Shown: one piece after another, positions 15,098 through 23,650 of the stretch | How the letters are laid out: every line of letters begins with the position of its first letter | Numbering within the stretch: position 1 is the first letter of the stretch | Source: an uncultured Lachnospiraceae bacterium | GTDB taxonomy: Bacteria; Bacillota; Clostridia; Lachnospirales; Lachnospiraceae | NCBI GenBank assembly: GCA_947564645.1 | Contig: CANOCU010000018.1 | Location: 1 to 59,867, forward strand | Length of the DNA: 59,867 nt | Direction: 5' to 3' | Translations under genes and position numbers: made by a program | Notes under the pieces: generated by a model | Database searches by the model: none | What the model was told of the DNA's origin: nothing | The model's input: only the letters and a program-made list of their open reading frames with translations

Positions 15098-15612
15098 CGT
15101 TGCCCTCCCTTTACATGATTGGCAGTCAGCTCGTCCCGCAGCGTTTCCCGTCCGCGTTTTAAGCGGGTGGCTACGGTATTTTCCTTCATTTCCATACAGG
15201 CTGCGATCTCTTTGACCTTCAGGCCGTAGACATAATATAAGGTAAAAATGCTGCGGTCCTGTTCCCTGAGCGGTTCGATCAGTTCCCGGAATTTCCGGTC
15301 GCCGTTGCCTGCCGTCTGGGGCTCGGCTTCCGGTATGTCTTCCACGGAAATGCTGCGCTTTTGCTTTTTCAGGATATCCTTGCAGTGATTGATCAGAATG
15401 CGGATCATCCATGTCTTAAAGTAGGTATCCTGCCGCAGTGCGCCGATCTTCTCATAGCAGGTGAGGACGGTCTCCGACATGGCGTCCGCCACATCCTCTT
15501 CCTCCCTGAGAAAACCGTGAGCAACCCGGTACATGCTTAATTTGTTTTGCTCGATCAGTTCTATGAAGGCTTTGGCATCACCCCTTTTTGCCCTCTTTAC
15601 AAGAAGTTCCAC
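15094..15612 (-). CDS. ECF RNA polymerase sigma factor
   Basis: The product has about 172 residues, with sigma-70 region 2 at about 10-80 (F-L-R-E-E-E-D-V-A-D-A-M-S-E-T-V and Y-F-K-T-W-M-I-R-I-L-I-N) and region 4 at about 105-160. The latter holds L-R-E-Q-D-R-S-I-F-T-L-Y-Y-V-Y-G-L-K-V and E-I-A. The GTG start at 15612 is preferred because AAAGGAG sits before it; a TTG 14 codons earlier has none. The stop overlaps the anti-sigma start by four bases. Control by its own promoter in the 15613-15720 region is likely for this class, but no clear site was read. Confidence 0.88.
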   Translation of the reverse strand: MELLVKRAKRGDAKAFIELIEQNKLSMYRVAHGFLREEEDVADAMSETVLTCYEKIGALRQDTYFKTWMIRILINHCKDILKKQKRSISVEDIPEAEPQTAGNGDRKFRELIEPLREQDRSIFTLYYVYGLKVKEIAACMEMKENTVATRLKRGRETLRDELTANHVKGGQR

Positions 15613-15879
15613 CTGTTTTGTCTCCTTTCCGGTAAATGTTCGGCTTTTGGCCAAACGGTTTTCGTTTCTGGTCAGTTGGTTTGCTATGGCACAGCGCCGG
15701 CCGGGCAGTTACTATAGTTTACACCTATTAGACTGCCGTCAGACGGAGAAAATTGCATGGAAAAAAATTTTGTTATGGTTTGGGATCTGTTCCGCATTTA
15801 TCTGCAGAGACTTGATATCGGATGGCAGGAAGATTTGATCATAAAAAAGTAAGAGAGAGGAACACTGCATTCCTCCCGC

Positions 15880-16062
15880 TTATTCTTTGATTTTATCCAA
15901 TTCTGTAAGGTTGATGCCGGAAGCCGTCAAAATGACCTTTAACTCTATATAACGTTCCCGCATTTCGCTGTATGCTTCCGAATTTTTATCGGATAATCTC
16001 ATATAGCGTTGAATCCGTGAAAACTCTTCAACGGATATTTTAAGCATTTCGTGTTCGGTCAT
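15880..16062 (-). CDS. Small hypothetical helical protein
   Basis: The 60-residue product is strongly helical and charged (E-E-F-S-R-I-Q-R-Y-M-R-L and S-E-M-R-E-R-Y-I-E-L-K-V-I-L). It is soluble and has no recognised domain. A weak GCAGGTG lies before the ATG. It is a single-gene unit next to a half-copy of the dispersed repeat (CGTTTACTATA at 16099-16109). It could be a regulator fragment or a genuine small protein. Confidence 0.5.
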   Translation of the reverse strand: MTEHEMLKISVEEFSRIQRYMRLSDKNSEAYSEMRERYIELKVILTASGINLTELDKIKE

Positions 16063-16224
16063 AGGTTCACCTGCTTTCCCTGTGTCTGTCAGTAAGATCG
16101 TTTACTATATATTATAACAAACGGTATATACAGTGTAAAGGAGGCGGGGGAAGAATTTTCTTATACAATTGTCAGAAAAAGGCGCAATTTACGGGCAAAA
16201 TTAAAATTTGGAAGAACGGTTGGA

Positions 16225-16253
16225 TTGAAAAAAAGGCGAAAGTCTGGTAAGAT
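16225..16253 (+). promoter_or_regulatory. Sigma-A promoter of the M23/bactofilin operon
   Basis: TTGAAA (16225-16230) and TAAGAT (16248-16253) are separated by 17 bases, with a TGG just before the -10. The site lies 40 bases before the chosen start and rules out the longer in-frame start at 16225. Confidence 0.65.
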
Positions 16254-16293
16254 AGGGAGGTGCCGCAAAGAAAGCGGCGGAATGGAGAGGAAG

Positions 16294-17061
16294 ATGAGAC
16301 GACAAAGGCCAAGACATATACATAAGGAAACCTTTTCCGTGCTTCTGATTCCGAACACGGGAGGAAAGAGCAGACAGTTTCACGTGACGCGGTTTTCTTT
16401 CCGGCTGTGCGTGAGCGTGTTTATCCTGGTGCTGCTGGCAGTCGCAGGGGCGGCGGCCTGGACGGGATATCAGTTTACCCGGCAGGAGAATGTGCGTGGG
16501 CAGCTGGCGGAGCAGAGAGAGAAGATCGAGACGTTAGAGGAAGAGAAACAGGCGCTGGAACAGGAGAAGGAAACGCTTCTGACCGAGGTGGAGACGCTGC
16601 AGCAGGAGAAAACAGCGGCTGTGGCTGCGGAGGCGGAGAGCGCCGCAGATGCAGGCGGGGAAGCGCAGGAGGAGAGCGTACCGGAGAAGGATACGTCTGT
16701 GCCGCGGCGGTATCCTTACACGGGGATCAGTACGGTGCTGTCGGATTATTCCGAGGAGCAGCCTTACCTTTCTCTGAATACCAGCTCGGACGGCAATGTG
16801 GTCGCCACGGGAGACGGCATGGTGGTGGCAGTGGATTCGGACGATACGTATGCGCATATCATCGAGGTGGAACATAACAATGGCTATAAGACGCGTTACA
16901 TGTGCCGGCAGGAGGCGCAGACCCAGATGCAGGTTGGCGCCCAGGTACAGGCAGGCGATATCCTGCTGACGGTGTTGACGGACGATACGCAGCTGGATTA
17001 TCAGATTCTTTTTGAGGATGAGGCGATCGATCCGCTGACGGTATTTGAAGCGAAAGGATAA
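16294..17061 (+). CDS. Membrane-anchored M23/LytM-family protein, probably inactive
   Basis: The product has about 255 residues: a basic N-terminus, one membrane segment (about 37-57), a coiled coil (about 66-105, L-E-E-E-K-Q-A-L-E-Q-E-K), an Ala-rich linker, and a LytM fold at about 150-250. The late G-D-G-M-V-V and H-N-N-G-Y-K-T-R-Y segments fit LytM. The zinc ligands do not: the usual H-x-x-x-D is absent and the H-x-H after the T-x-Y strand reads M-C-R. It is therefore more likely a structural or activating partner, like EnvC or SpoIIQ, than a peptidase. It precedes the bactofilin gene by 15 bases. Confidence 0.8.
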   Translation: MRRQRPRHIHKETFSVLLIPNTGGKSRQFHVTRFSFRLCVSVFILVLLAVAGAAAWTGYQFTRQENVRGQLAEQREKIETLEEEKQALEQEKETLLTEVETLQQEKTAAVAAEAESAADAGGEAQEESVPEKDTSVPRRYPYTGISTVLSDYSEEQPYLSLNTSSDGNVVATGDGMVVAVDSDDTYAHIIEVEHNNGYKTRYMCRQEAQTQMQVGAQVQAGDILLTVLTDDTQLDYQILFEDEAIDPLTVFEAKG

Positions 17062-17076
17062 AAGGAGGAAGAATAC

Positions 17077-17517
17077 ATGTTGGGCAAGAATAAGAGTAGT
17101 GTTTCCGATATGGAGACGAAAGTGAAAGTGGGCACCATACTGGGGGACGGCGCGGTGTTTGAGGGGGATCTGAAGGCGCCGGAAGCCGTGCGGATCGACG
17201 GTACCGTCAACGGTAACTGTACCTGCGAGAAGGAACTGATCCTGGGGAAGAACGGGCATGTGAAGGGCAATATTTCGGCGCAGCACGTGATCGTTTCCGG
17301 CAGAGTGGACGGTGATATCGCGGCGCAGGGGAAACTGGAGCTTCTCTCTACCGGTAAGATCGTGGGCAATATCTCCGCCAGATCGCTTGTGATCGATGAG
17401 GATGCAAGCTTTGACGGCAGATGTACGATGACGGCTTCCCAGGGAGAAGGATTGGGGAAGAAGAGCAGCGACAGTCAGCCGGCGGCAGCAGCCGAGAATA
17501 GTTCCGATAAGAAATAA
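17077..17517 (+). CDS. Bactofilin
   Basis: The 146-residue product has the bactofilin beta-helix core (about residues 15-115), with repeating strands such as A-V-F-E-G-D-L-K-A-P-E-A-V-R-I-D-G-T-V-N-G-N and V-I-V-S-G-R-V-D-G-D-I-A-A-Q-G. It has short disordered ends. Bactofilins form nucleotide-free filaments at the membrane and often recruit M23 enzymes for local wall shaping. The M23-like gene just upstream fits that pairing. The start follows AAAGGAGGAAG. The two genes share the promoter at 16225. Confidence 0.9.
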   Translation: MLGKNKSSVSDMETKVKVGTILGDGAVFEGDLKAPEAVRIDGTVNGNCTCEKELILGKNGHVKGNISAQHVIVSGRVDGDIAAQGKLELLSTGKIVGNISARSLVIDEDASFDGRCTMTASQGEGLGKKSSDSQPAAAAENSSDKK

Positions 17518-17652
17518 CGGACGGTGACCAGACAGTGCCGCCTGTGAGCGGTGTTCAATTTTTGTAAAGAATCGTTAACATAGATTCAATTGTGCGTGTC
17601 ACGATCCTCTGCTACGATAATACTGTCATGACAATCGGTACTTTCATGGAAT

Positions 17653-17687
17653 TATAGTAAACGAAATTTCTAATGTCGTTAACGATA
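17653..17687. repeat. Dispersed palindromic repeat, copy 4
   Basis: The 35-base copy begins TATAGTAAACGAAATTTC and ends TAATGTCGTTAACGATA. It differs from the 11037 copy at only a few positions. It lies in the intergenic region before the XRE regulator, and nothing else is seen in 17518-17759. Confidence 0.8.
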
Positions 17688-17759
17688 AGAAACGCCGTGC
17701 GGTTCTTTGGTTATTGAAGGTATCAGGAACAAAATACAGGATGAGCAGGAGGATGTGAC

Positions 17760-18821
17760 ATGCAGATTGGTCAGGTGATCAGGAAATACAGAAAAAGCAA
17801 GGACATGACGCAGGAAGAAATGGCGAACCGCCTCGGGGTGACGGCGCCTGCGGTCAATAAGTGGGAGCGGGGTAATTCCCTGCCGGATATTACGATGCTG
17901 GCGCCGATCGCGCGCCTGCTTGGCATTTCCCTGGATACGCTGCTGACATTCCGGGGTGATCTGACGGACGAGGAAGTGAACGGGCTGATCGGCGTATTAA
18001 ATGAGAAGCTGAAGACGGAGGGATTTGAAGCTGCCTTCCGGTGGGCGAAAGGGCAGATGGAGCAGTATCCGGACTGCGAACATCTGCTTTTGTGGATGTC
18101 GATCCAGCTGATGGGATATCGTCTCAACGGGCTTCATGCACAGGAGCATGAGGCGTATTTTCTGTCTGTCTTCCGGAGATTACTGGGAAGCAGCGAGGAG
18201 TATGTCAGAACCACCGCGGCGGAGTGTCTGTATACTTATTCTATACAGCAGGAGCAGTATGACAGGGCGGAAGAGTATCTGGATTATTTTTCCACGCAGA
18301 ATCCCGAGAGGAAGAGGAAACAGGCATTTCTTTGTGAACGAATGGGACGCAGGGAGGAAGCCTGTAAGCTTTATGAGGAACTGTTGTTTTCCGGGTTCCA
18401 GATTCTGCATACGGTATTGCAGAGCATGTTATCCATGGAATTAAAGGCGCATAACCTGGAGAAGGCGGATTATCTGGCCGGGAAGACAGTGCAGCTGATC
18501 AGGCTGTTTGAGATGGGGCCTTATCAGGAGGCGGTCGTCATGATGGAACTGGCGCGGGCAAAGGAGGACAGGGAAGAGACGCTTCGCTGTGCGGAAAAGC
18601 TGCGGGCCAGTGTGGGCGAGACCTCTTCGTTTCGTGATGCGCCTCTGTATGAGCATCTGTCATTTCGTGAGATTTCCGGCGAGTTTCAGGAGGAGATGAA
18701 GGAAACGGTAGATGCGCTTTTCCGGGAGGAAGAGGGCTTTGGCTATATGAGAGGCAGTGAGCGCTGGGAAAGCTTCCTGAGAGGGCTGACGGATGCGGCG
18801 CAACGGACAGCGGACGAATAA
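17760..18821 (+). CDS. XRE-family transcriptional regulator with helical repeat domain
   Basis: The 353-residue protein has an N-terminal Cro/C1 helix-turn-helix (residues 5-60, M-T-Q-E-E-M-A-N-R-L-G-V-T-A-P-A-V-N-K-W-E-R-G). A long helical C-terminal region resembles TPR-type peptide- or protein-binding repeats (about 100-300). This architecture is common in Clostridia for regulators that sense peptides or stress; the signal here is unknown. It has a GGAGGATG site before the ATG. The DNA-deoxyinosine glycosylase gene follows 33 bases later and may be co-transcribed. Confidence 0.85.
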   Translation: MQIGQVIRKYRKSKDMTQEEMANRLGVTAPAVNKWERGNSLPDITMLAPIARLLGISLDTLLTFRGDLTDEEVNGLIGVLNEKLKTEGFEAAFRWAKGQMEQYPDCEHLLLWMSIQLMGYRLNGLHAQEHEAYFLSVFRRLLGSSEEYVRTTAAECLYTYSIQQEQYDRAEEYLDYFSTQNPERKRKQAFLCERMGRREEACKLYEELLFSGFQILHTVLQSMLSMELKAHNLEKADYLAGKTVQLIRLFEMGPYQEAVVMMELARAKEDREETLRCAEKLRASVGETSSFRDAPLYEHLSFREISGEFQEEMKETVDALFREEEGFGYMRGSERWESFLRGLTDAAQRTADE

Positions 18822-18854
18822 AGGGCAGGAGTAGGAACGAAGGAGAGGACAGGC

Positions 18855-19334
18855 ATGGTACACACGATCAATCCGGTTTATGATGAGCAGTCCAGAATAC
18901 TGATCCTGGGGAGCTTTCCTTCCGTGAAATCAAGAGAGCAGCAGTTTTTCTACGGGCATAAGCAGAACCGCTTCTGGAAGGTTCTGGCGCAGGTGCTGGG
19001 ATGCGGCGTGCCGGAGGACATCCCGCAGAAGAGGGCCATGCTGATAAAACATCATATCGCGGTCTGGGACGTGATCGCCAGCTGCGAGATCACGGGTTCT
19101 TCTGACGCCAGTATCCGGGACGTGAAGCCCAACGATCTGTCGTCGATCCTGTCGGCCGCGGATATCCGGGCGGTCTATACAAACGGCGGCAAGGCCTACC
19201 AGCTGTATCAGAAATATATCTTTCCGGTCACCGGGCGGGAGGCGTATCTGCTGCCTTCCACCAGTCCGGCCAATGCGGGTTACTCTCTGGAACGGCTGGT
19301 GGAGGCGTGGAAAGTGATACGGAATAACGATTGA
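18855..19334 (+). CDS. DNA-deoxyinosine glycosylase (UDG superfamily)
   Basis: The 159-residue protein belongs to the hypoxanthine-DNA glycosylase branch of the uracil-DNA glycosylase superfamily. Motif 1 is I-L-G-S-F-P-S-V-K-S-R, then F-F-Y-G-H-K-Q-N-R-F-W. The terminal S-T-S-P-A-N-A-G-Y is the second DNA-binding motif. It would remove deaminated adenine (hypoxanthine) from DNA. It is small, as is normal for the family, and starts after GGAGAGGACAGG. No link with the surface genes around it is apparent. Confidence 0.85.
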   Translation: MVHTINPVYDEQSRILILGSFPSVKSREQQFFYGHKQNRFWKVLAQVLGCGVPEDIPQKRAMLIKHHIAVWDVIASCEITGSSDASIRDVKPNDLSSILSAADIRAVYTNGGKAYQLYQKYIFPVTGREAYLLPSTSPANAGYSLERLVEAWKVIRNND

Positions 19335-19378
19335 AATAGGATCAGGGCTTTGGGCAAACAATACAGCAGGAGGCTTTC

Positions 19379-21166
19379 ATGAAAGAGTTGGAATATCCTT
19401 TTGACAGTGAATCTGTCTTAAAAAAGTCAAAAAAGTTCAGGCGGCAGCTGTTGGAGGGCAGGACGGATTTCCTTTCCAAAAAGATCGCGGTACTGGGAGG
19501 CAGTACGACGCACGATATTGTCAGGATACTGGAAGTGTTCCTGCTAAACCAGGGAATCCGCCCGCAGTTCTATGAATCGGAATATGCGCAGTACTGGCAG
19601 GATGTTATGTTTGACAATCCGGAGCTTGTGGAGTTTGCGCCGGATCTGATCTATATCCATACGTCGAACCGGAATGTGACGGCTTATCCGGCAGTTACGG
19701 ATACGGTACAACAAGTTGAGGCGGCTCTGGAAGAGCAGTATGAGCACTTTCATGTCATGTGGGAGAAGATCGCGGAGAAATACCATTGTCCCGTGATCCA
19801 GAATAATTTTGAGTATCCCTTTTACCGGCTGTTGGGGAATCAGGAGGCTGTCTGTCTGCAGGGACGTATCAGTTTCTTAAACAGGCTCAACGAGAAATTC
19901 TATCAGTATGCGAGGACGCATACCGGATTCTATATTCATGATATCAACTATATGGCGGCGTCTTACGGACTGGACAAATGGGCGGATCCGTTCTACTGGC
20001 ATATGTATAAGTATGCCATGTGCATGTCGGCGATTCCGGAATTTGCCTATAATCTTTCCAACATGATCAAGGCGATCTTTGGGAAGAATAAGAAGGCACT
20101 GGTACTCGATCTGGATAATACGCTCTGGGGCGGGATCGTGGGGGATGACGGCGTGGAGAACCTGGAGATCGGTCAGGAGACTTCGATGGGACAGGTCTAT
20201 TCGGAATTTCAAAGCTATGTCAAGGCGCACAAAGAGATCGGCGTTATGCTCAACATTAATTCCAAGAATGAATATGACAATGCCATCGCCGGCTTAGAGC
20301 ATCCTGACGGTATTCTGAAACCCGATGATTTTATTCTGATCAAGGCAAACTGGGAGCCGAAGAGCAGGAATATTCAGGAGATTGCGGCCGAGTTGAATAT
20401 CTTGCCGGACAGTCTTGTATTTGTGGACGATAATCCTGCGGAGCGGGAGATCGTGGAGACACAGGTTCCGGGTGTGGCGGCGCCTGCGATCGGTGCGCCG
20501 GAGCAGTATATCAGGATTTTGGATCATGCCGGCTTTTTTGAGGTGACAGCACTGTCAGAAGATGACAGGAAGCGCAATGAAATGTATAAGGCGAATCTGG
20601 CCAGACAGAAGCAGCAGCTTAGTTTCGGTGATTACACGCAGTATTTGCTTTCTCTGGAAATGAAGGGCACGATCAAGCCGTTTGAACCGGTTTATATGGC
20701 GAGGATTGCCCAGCTTACCAATAAGAGCAACCAGTTTAATCTGACGACAAAGCGCTGTACCCAGAGTGATATTGAGCAGTTTGCGGCGGATGACGGCTAT
20801 ATCACGCGGTATGGTAAACTGGAAGACAAATTTGGTGACAATGGTGTCGTTTCTGTTGTGATCGGCAGGAAGGAAAGAGACAAAGATGCGCTTCATATCG
20901 ATCTGTGGCTGATGAGCTGCCGGGTACTGAAACGGGATATGGAGTATGCGATGATGGACAGTGTGGTGGAAGCCTGCAGGCAGTGCGAAATCCACACGAT
21001 CTTCGGTTACTATTATCCCACGGCCAAGAATGCGATGGTCAGGGAGTTCTACCGGACGCTTGGCTTTGCGAAGATCCAGGAAGACGCAGAAGGCGGCAGC
21101 ATATGGCGGTTTGACATTACGGAATCTTATGAGAAGAAGAATAAGGTGATCGAAGTGCAGGGATAG
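19379..21166 (+). CDS. FkbH-like HAD-family glyceryl/acyl-transfer protein
   Basis: The 595-residue protein has three parts. There is an N-terminal SGNH-like region (about 30-230, starting I-A-V-L-G-G-S-T-T-H-D). A HAD-IIIC domain carries the nucleophile in L-D-L-D-N-T-L-W-G-G (Asp244/Asp246, about 240-400). A C-terminal GNAT-like domain (about 430-580) follows. FkbH enzymes convert 1,3-bisphosphoglycerate to glyceryl-S-ACP. A dedicated acyl carrier protein is encoded next, which supports that role. The product would probably be a glycerate-derived decoration of a glycan or lipid rather than a polyketide, since no polyketide synthase is nearby. The start follows CAGGAGGC. Confidence 0.82.
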   Translation: MKELEYPFDSESVLKKSKKFRRQLLEGRTDFLSKKIAVLGGSTTHDIVRILEVFLLNQGIRPQFYESEYAQYWQDVMFDNPELVEFAPDLIYIHTSNRNVTAYPAVTDTVQQVEAALEEQYEHFHVMWEKIAEKYHCPVIQNNFEYPFYRLLGNQEAVCLQGRISFLNRLNEKFYQYARTHTGFYIHDINYMAASYGLDKWADPFYWHMYKYAMCMSAIPEFAYNLSNMIKAIFGKNKKALVLDLDNTLWGGIVGDDGVENLEIGQETSMGQVYSEFQSYVKAHKEIGVMLNINSKNEYDNAIAGLEHPDGILKPDDFILIKANWEPKSRNIQEIAAELNILPDSLVFVDDNPAEREIVETQVPGVAAPAIGAPEQYIRILDHAGFFEVTALSEDDRKRNEMYKANLARQKQQLSFGDYTQYLLSLEMKGTIKPFEPVYMARIAQLTNKSNQFNLTTKRCTQSDIEQFAADDGYITRYGKLEDKFGDNGVVSVVIGRKERDKDALHIDLWLMSCRVLKRDMEYAMMDSVVEACRQCEIHTIFGYYYPTAKNAMVREFYRTLGFAKIQEDAEGGSIWRFDITESYEKKNKVIEVQG

Positions 21167-21351
21167 CAGGGAAGGCGACCTGGAACAGGCGGATTCTACA
21201 ATAGGGAAGCCGGGGCCAGGCGGCGGCTGAAACGGTTTTCGGCGCGACGGTTGCCAGATCATGGAAATCATGTTAACATTTGAAGAAAACAGATACAGAG
21301 TGCGCGTTCCGGTTAAATCGGGAGGAAGGCTGCACGGAAATGGAGTAAGGC

Positions 21352-21591
21352 ATGAGCAGAGAAGAAGTGTTTGAAAAGTTAAATGAAGTGTTCCGGGATG
21401 TGTTTGACGATGAAGAGATCACCGTAACGGATGCAACGACGGCAGATGATATCGAGGATTGGGATTCACTGGAGCATATCAATCTTCTGGCTGCCGTGGA
21501 GCAGGAATTTGGTATGAAATTCAATATGGGACAGGTTGTCTCCATGAAGAATGTGGGTGAGATGGCAGACATTATCATCAGCCAGATATAG
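21352..21591 (+). CDS. Acyl carrier protein, FkbH partner
   Basis: The 79-residue acidic carrier protein has the attachment serine at about residue 39, in D-I-E-D-W-D-S-L-E-H. It follows the FkbH-like gene and has a GGAGTAAGGC ribosome binding region. The next gene (membrane protein) begins 9 bases after its stop, so they form one operon. It is a different sequence from the carrier protein at 4300-4524 and presumably holds a glyceryl group. Confidence 0.85.
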   Translation: MSREEVFEKLNEVFRDVFDDEEITVTDATTADDIEDWDSLEHINLLAAVEQEFGMKFNMGQVVSMKNVGEMADIIISQI

Positions 21592-21600
21592 GGTACGGAT

Positions 21601-23142
21601 ATGGCAGAGAGATTGATCGGAAGGGTACATGAGGTCTATGAACGCCTGGACCGGCTCGACAGGAGGAAAGAAGCAGCTCTGGTGTGGGTGTTCTTTGGGG
21701 CGTTGGTCTTCGGCGTTGTACTGGTTATGGGAACGCTTACCTCAGGATTTCATCTGGTGGATGACTGGGAGTTTGCCAAGTACATGGACTGGATGACGCT
21801 AGAGGGAAAGAGCCTCCCGGAATGTCTGCGGGAGGCGGTAGGATATGACCTGACGATGCGGTTTCGTCCGTTGTACTATATCAACCGCGTGCTGATGACA
21901 GCTGTGTTTGGTATTAATCTGACAGCAATGTCAGTTGTTAAAGCGCTGGAGATCGTGGCAGCCCTGGTGTTTCTTTATTACTGTGCGCGGCAGATGAAAT
22001 GCAACATGGTATATGCCGCGCTTTTTGCGCTGACGGTAATGGTTGGGTATCAGTCTCCGGTCTGGTGGAAACTGGGACCGCAGGAATCTTACGATATCAT
22101 GATGTTTGCTCTTGGATTTTATCTTTTGCTCAAATGGCTCCGGACAGGAAAAGGATGGTATGCTTTTGTAAGCGTGGGAGCCTTTTTTCTGATGTCGATC
22201 TATAAGGAGCCTTTTATTCTGCTGCTGCCTTTTGTGGGACTGTATGTGCTGTACGAGGAGATGCAGGGCCGGAAGATGACATTCTTATATTTGTGGGAAG
22301 CAGTCAGGAACAGACTTATGTATCTTCTGGCGATCGGCGGCATCTTCGTGGCGGAGATGTTCCTGATCGTATTCGTGATCGGTACGAATAATTATTCGTA
22401 TGTGGGATTGGACGAGAGCGTGACCATGGAGCAGTATGTGCAGGCATGGAGTCTGGCGGCGCATACTGATCTGAAGTGGTATGTGCGGTTCGGTATCATC
22501 CTTTGTCTGATCTTCCTGACATACTGGGAGCAGGCAAAGAAGCTTGGCTGGGAGATTTTGCTGACGGCGGCGGTGATCATTCCACAGTGCGTCACATACA
22601 GTAAGACTGCGATAGCGGAACGGTATCTGCTGCCCTGCGTGTTTGGGTTTGCCTTTTTCTTTGTGATCGTCGGCTGCAATTTCAAGCCATTGAGCGGTAA
22701 GCGCAGAGTGACATATATGTTGTGTCTGTTTCTGATGCTGGCGGCTCATGGCAGAGTGGTATTGCGGGAGGCGGCGTATTTTACGTATCGCGGCGAGAGC
22801 ATCAAAGCGATGATGGAGTCTACGCTTCAACTGGTGCAGGGAACGGATAAGAAGGTGCTCTCCTGCTTCGCGCCGAATCTGGAAGGGAACCGGACCATGT
22901 ATTACTGGTTCAGACTGCATGGTTATGATGAAGTTTTCTATTGGGAAGAAGAGGAGAAAAAGATAAACCGCTCGTTCGGTCCAAGGGAGGACGAACAGGC
23001 GGCATTTGAGGAGATCGATGTCATTGTCATGTACAATCAGGAAGACCGGCACTGGTGCTATGAGCCAAGTCTGGACCTGAGCGGCTTCCGGGAGATCAAC
23101 TGCGGTACGATCAACATGTACGTCAGACAGGACGGCTCCTAG
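21601..23142 (+). CDS. Multi-pass membrane protein (glycosyltransferase-C-like)
   Basis: The 513-residue protein has about ten predicted membrane segments, the first at about 28-52. A loop holds D-D-W-E-F-A-K-Y, similar to the catalytic acidic loop of GT-C enzymes, and R-F-R-P-L-Y-Y-I-N-R follows. A soluble C-terminal region (about 420-513) ends near the membrane. It resembles uncharacterised clostridial polytopic proteins (DUF6056-type) that use lipid-linked sugars. It directly follows the carrier protein. It overlaps the end of the minus-strand VOC gene by four bases. Confidence 0.6.
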   Translation: MAERLIGRVHEVYERLDRLDRRKEAALVWVFFGALVFGVVLVMGTLTSGFHLVDDWEFAKYMDWMTLEGKSLPECLREAVGYDLTMRFRPLYYINRVLMTAVFGINLTAMSVVKALEIVAALVFLYYCARQMKCNMVYAALFALTVMVGYQSPVWWKLGPQESYDIMMFALGFYLLLKWLRTGKGWYAFVSVGAFFLMSIYKEPFILLLPFVGLYVLYEEMQGRKMTFLYLWEAVRNRLMYLLAIGGIFVAEMFLIVFVIGTNNYSYVGLDESVTMEQYVQAWSLAAHTDLKWYVRFGIILCLIFLTYWEQAKKLGWEILLTAAVIIPQCVTYSKTAIAERYLLPCVFGFAFFFVIVGCNFKPLSGKRRVTYMLCLFLMLAAHGRVVLREAAYFTYRGESIKAMMESTLQLVQGTDKKVLSCFAPNLEGNRTMYYWFRLHGYDEVFYWEEEEKKINRSFGPREDEQAAFEEIDVIVMYNQEDRHWCYEPSLDLSGFREINCGTINMYVRQDGS

Positions 23143-23549
23143 GACAGAGTATTGTTCTCAAGCAGTTCGATCATGCCGGCAAAGGCGCTTGTCAGGAATA
23201 CGACCCGGCGGTTTCCTAAGGCGGGCGCCGGTGTGGGGGTATCGATGGCGATAAAGCCGTTTGTGGTCAGATCATTTGCGGCCGTCTCGATATCCGCGGT
23301 TTCATAACAGATATGGTAGGGGCTGTTCTTATACTTCTTAAGCAGCCCGGCTACGACGGAATCTTCCGTAGCGGGGGATACCAGTTCGATGCGGTAACCG
23401 TCTTTGGTCAGAAAGCAGATATTTACTTTGCGGATGTCGTCATAGACGATATCCTTTTCGATATGGTAACCGAGAGCCAGAAAGGTCTGCCTGGCTTTTT
23501 CTATTTTTTTGACTAAATAGCCGATATGGTGTACGCTTAATGTTGGCAT
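23139..23549 (-). CDS. VOC (glyoxalase/epimerase) family protein
   Basis: The 136-residue product is a single vicinal-oxygen-chelate domain with paired metal ligand positions: H7-H8 in S-V-H-H-I-G-Y, Glu in R-I-E-L-V-S-P, His in Y-H-I-C-Y, and Glu near the end in I-E-L-L-E. It is closest in shape to methylmalonyl-CoA epimerase or lactoylglutathione lyase. Its substrate is unknown. It is convergent with the preceding membrane protein and starts after AAGGAGTCC. Confidence 0.8.
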   Translation of the reverse strand: MPTLSVHHIGYLVKKIEKARQTFLALGYHIEKDIVYDDIRKVNICFLTKDGYRIELVSPATEDSVVAGLLKKYKNSPYHICYETADIETAANDLTTNGFIAIDTPTPAPALGNRRVVFLTSAFAGMIELLENNTLS

Positions 23550-23650
23550 GTTGGACTCCTTATCTGTGTTATGTCTTTTACTACAGGTTAGTGTTTATTT
23601 TAACACAGACTGACGTATATGAAAATGGGAAGTAAGAGGAAACAGCGGAA

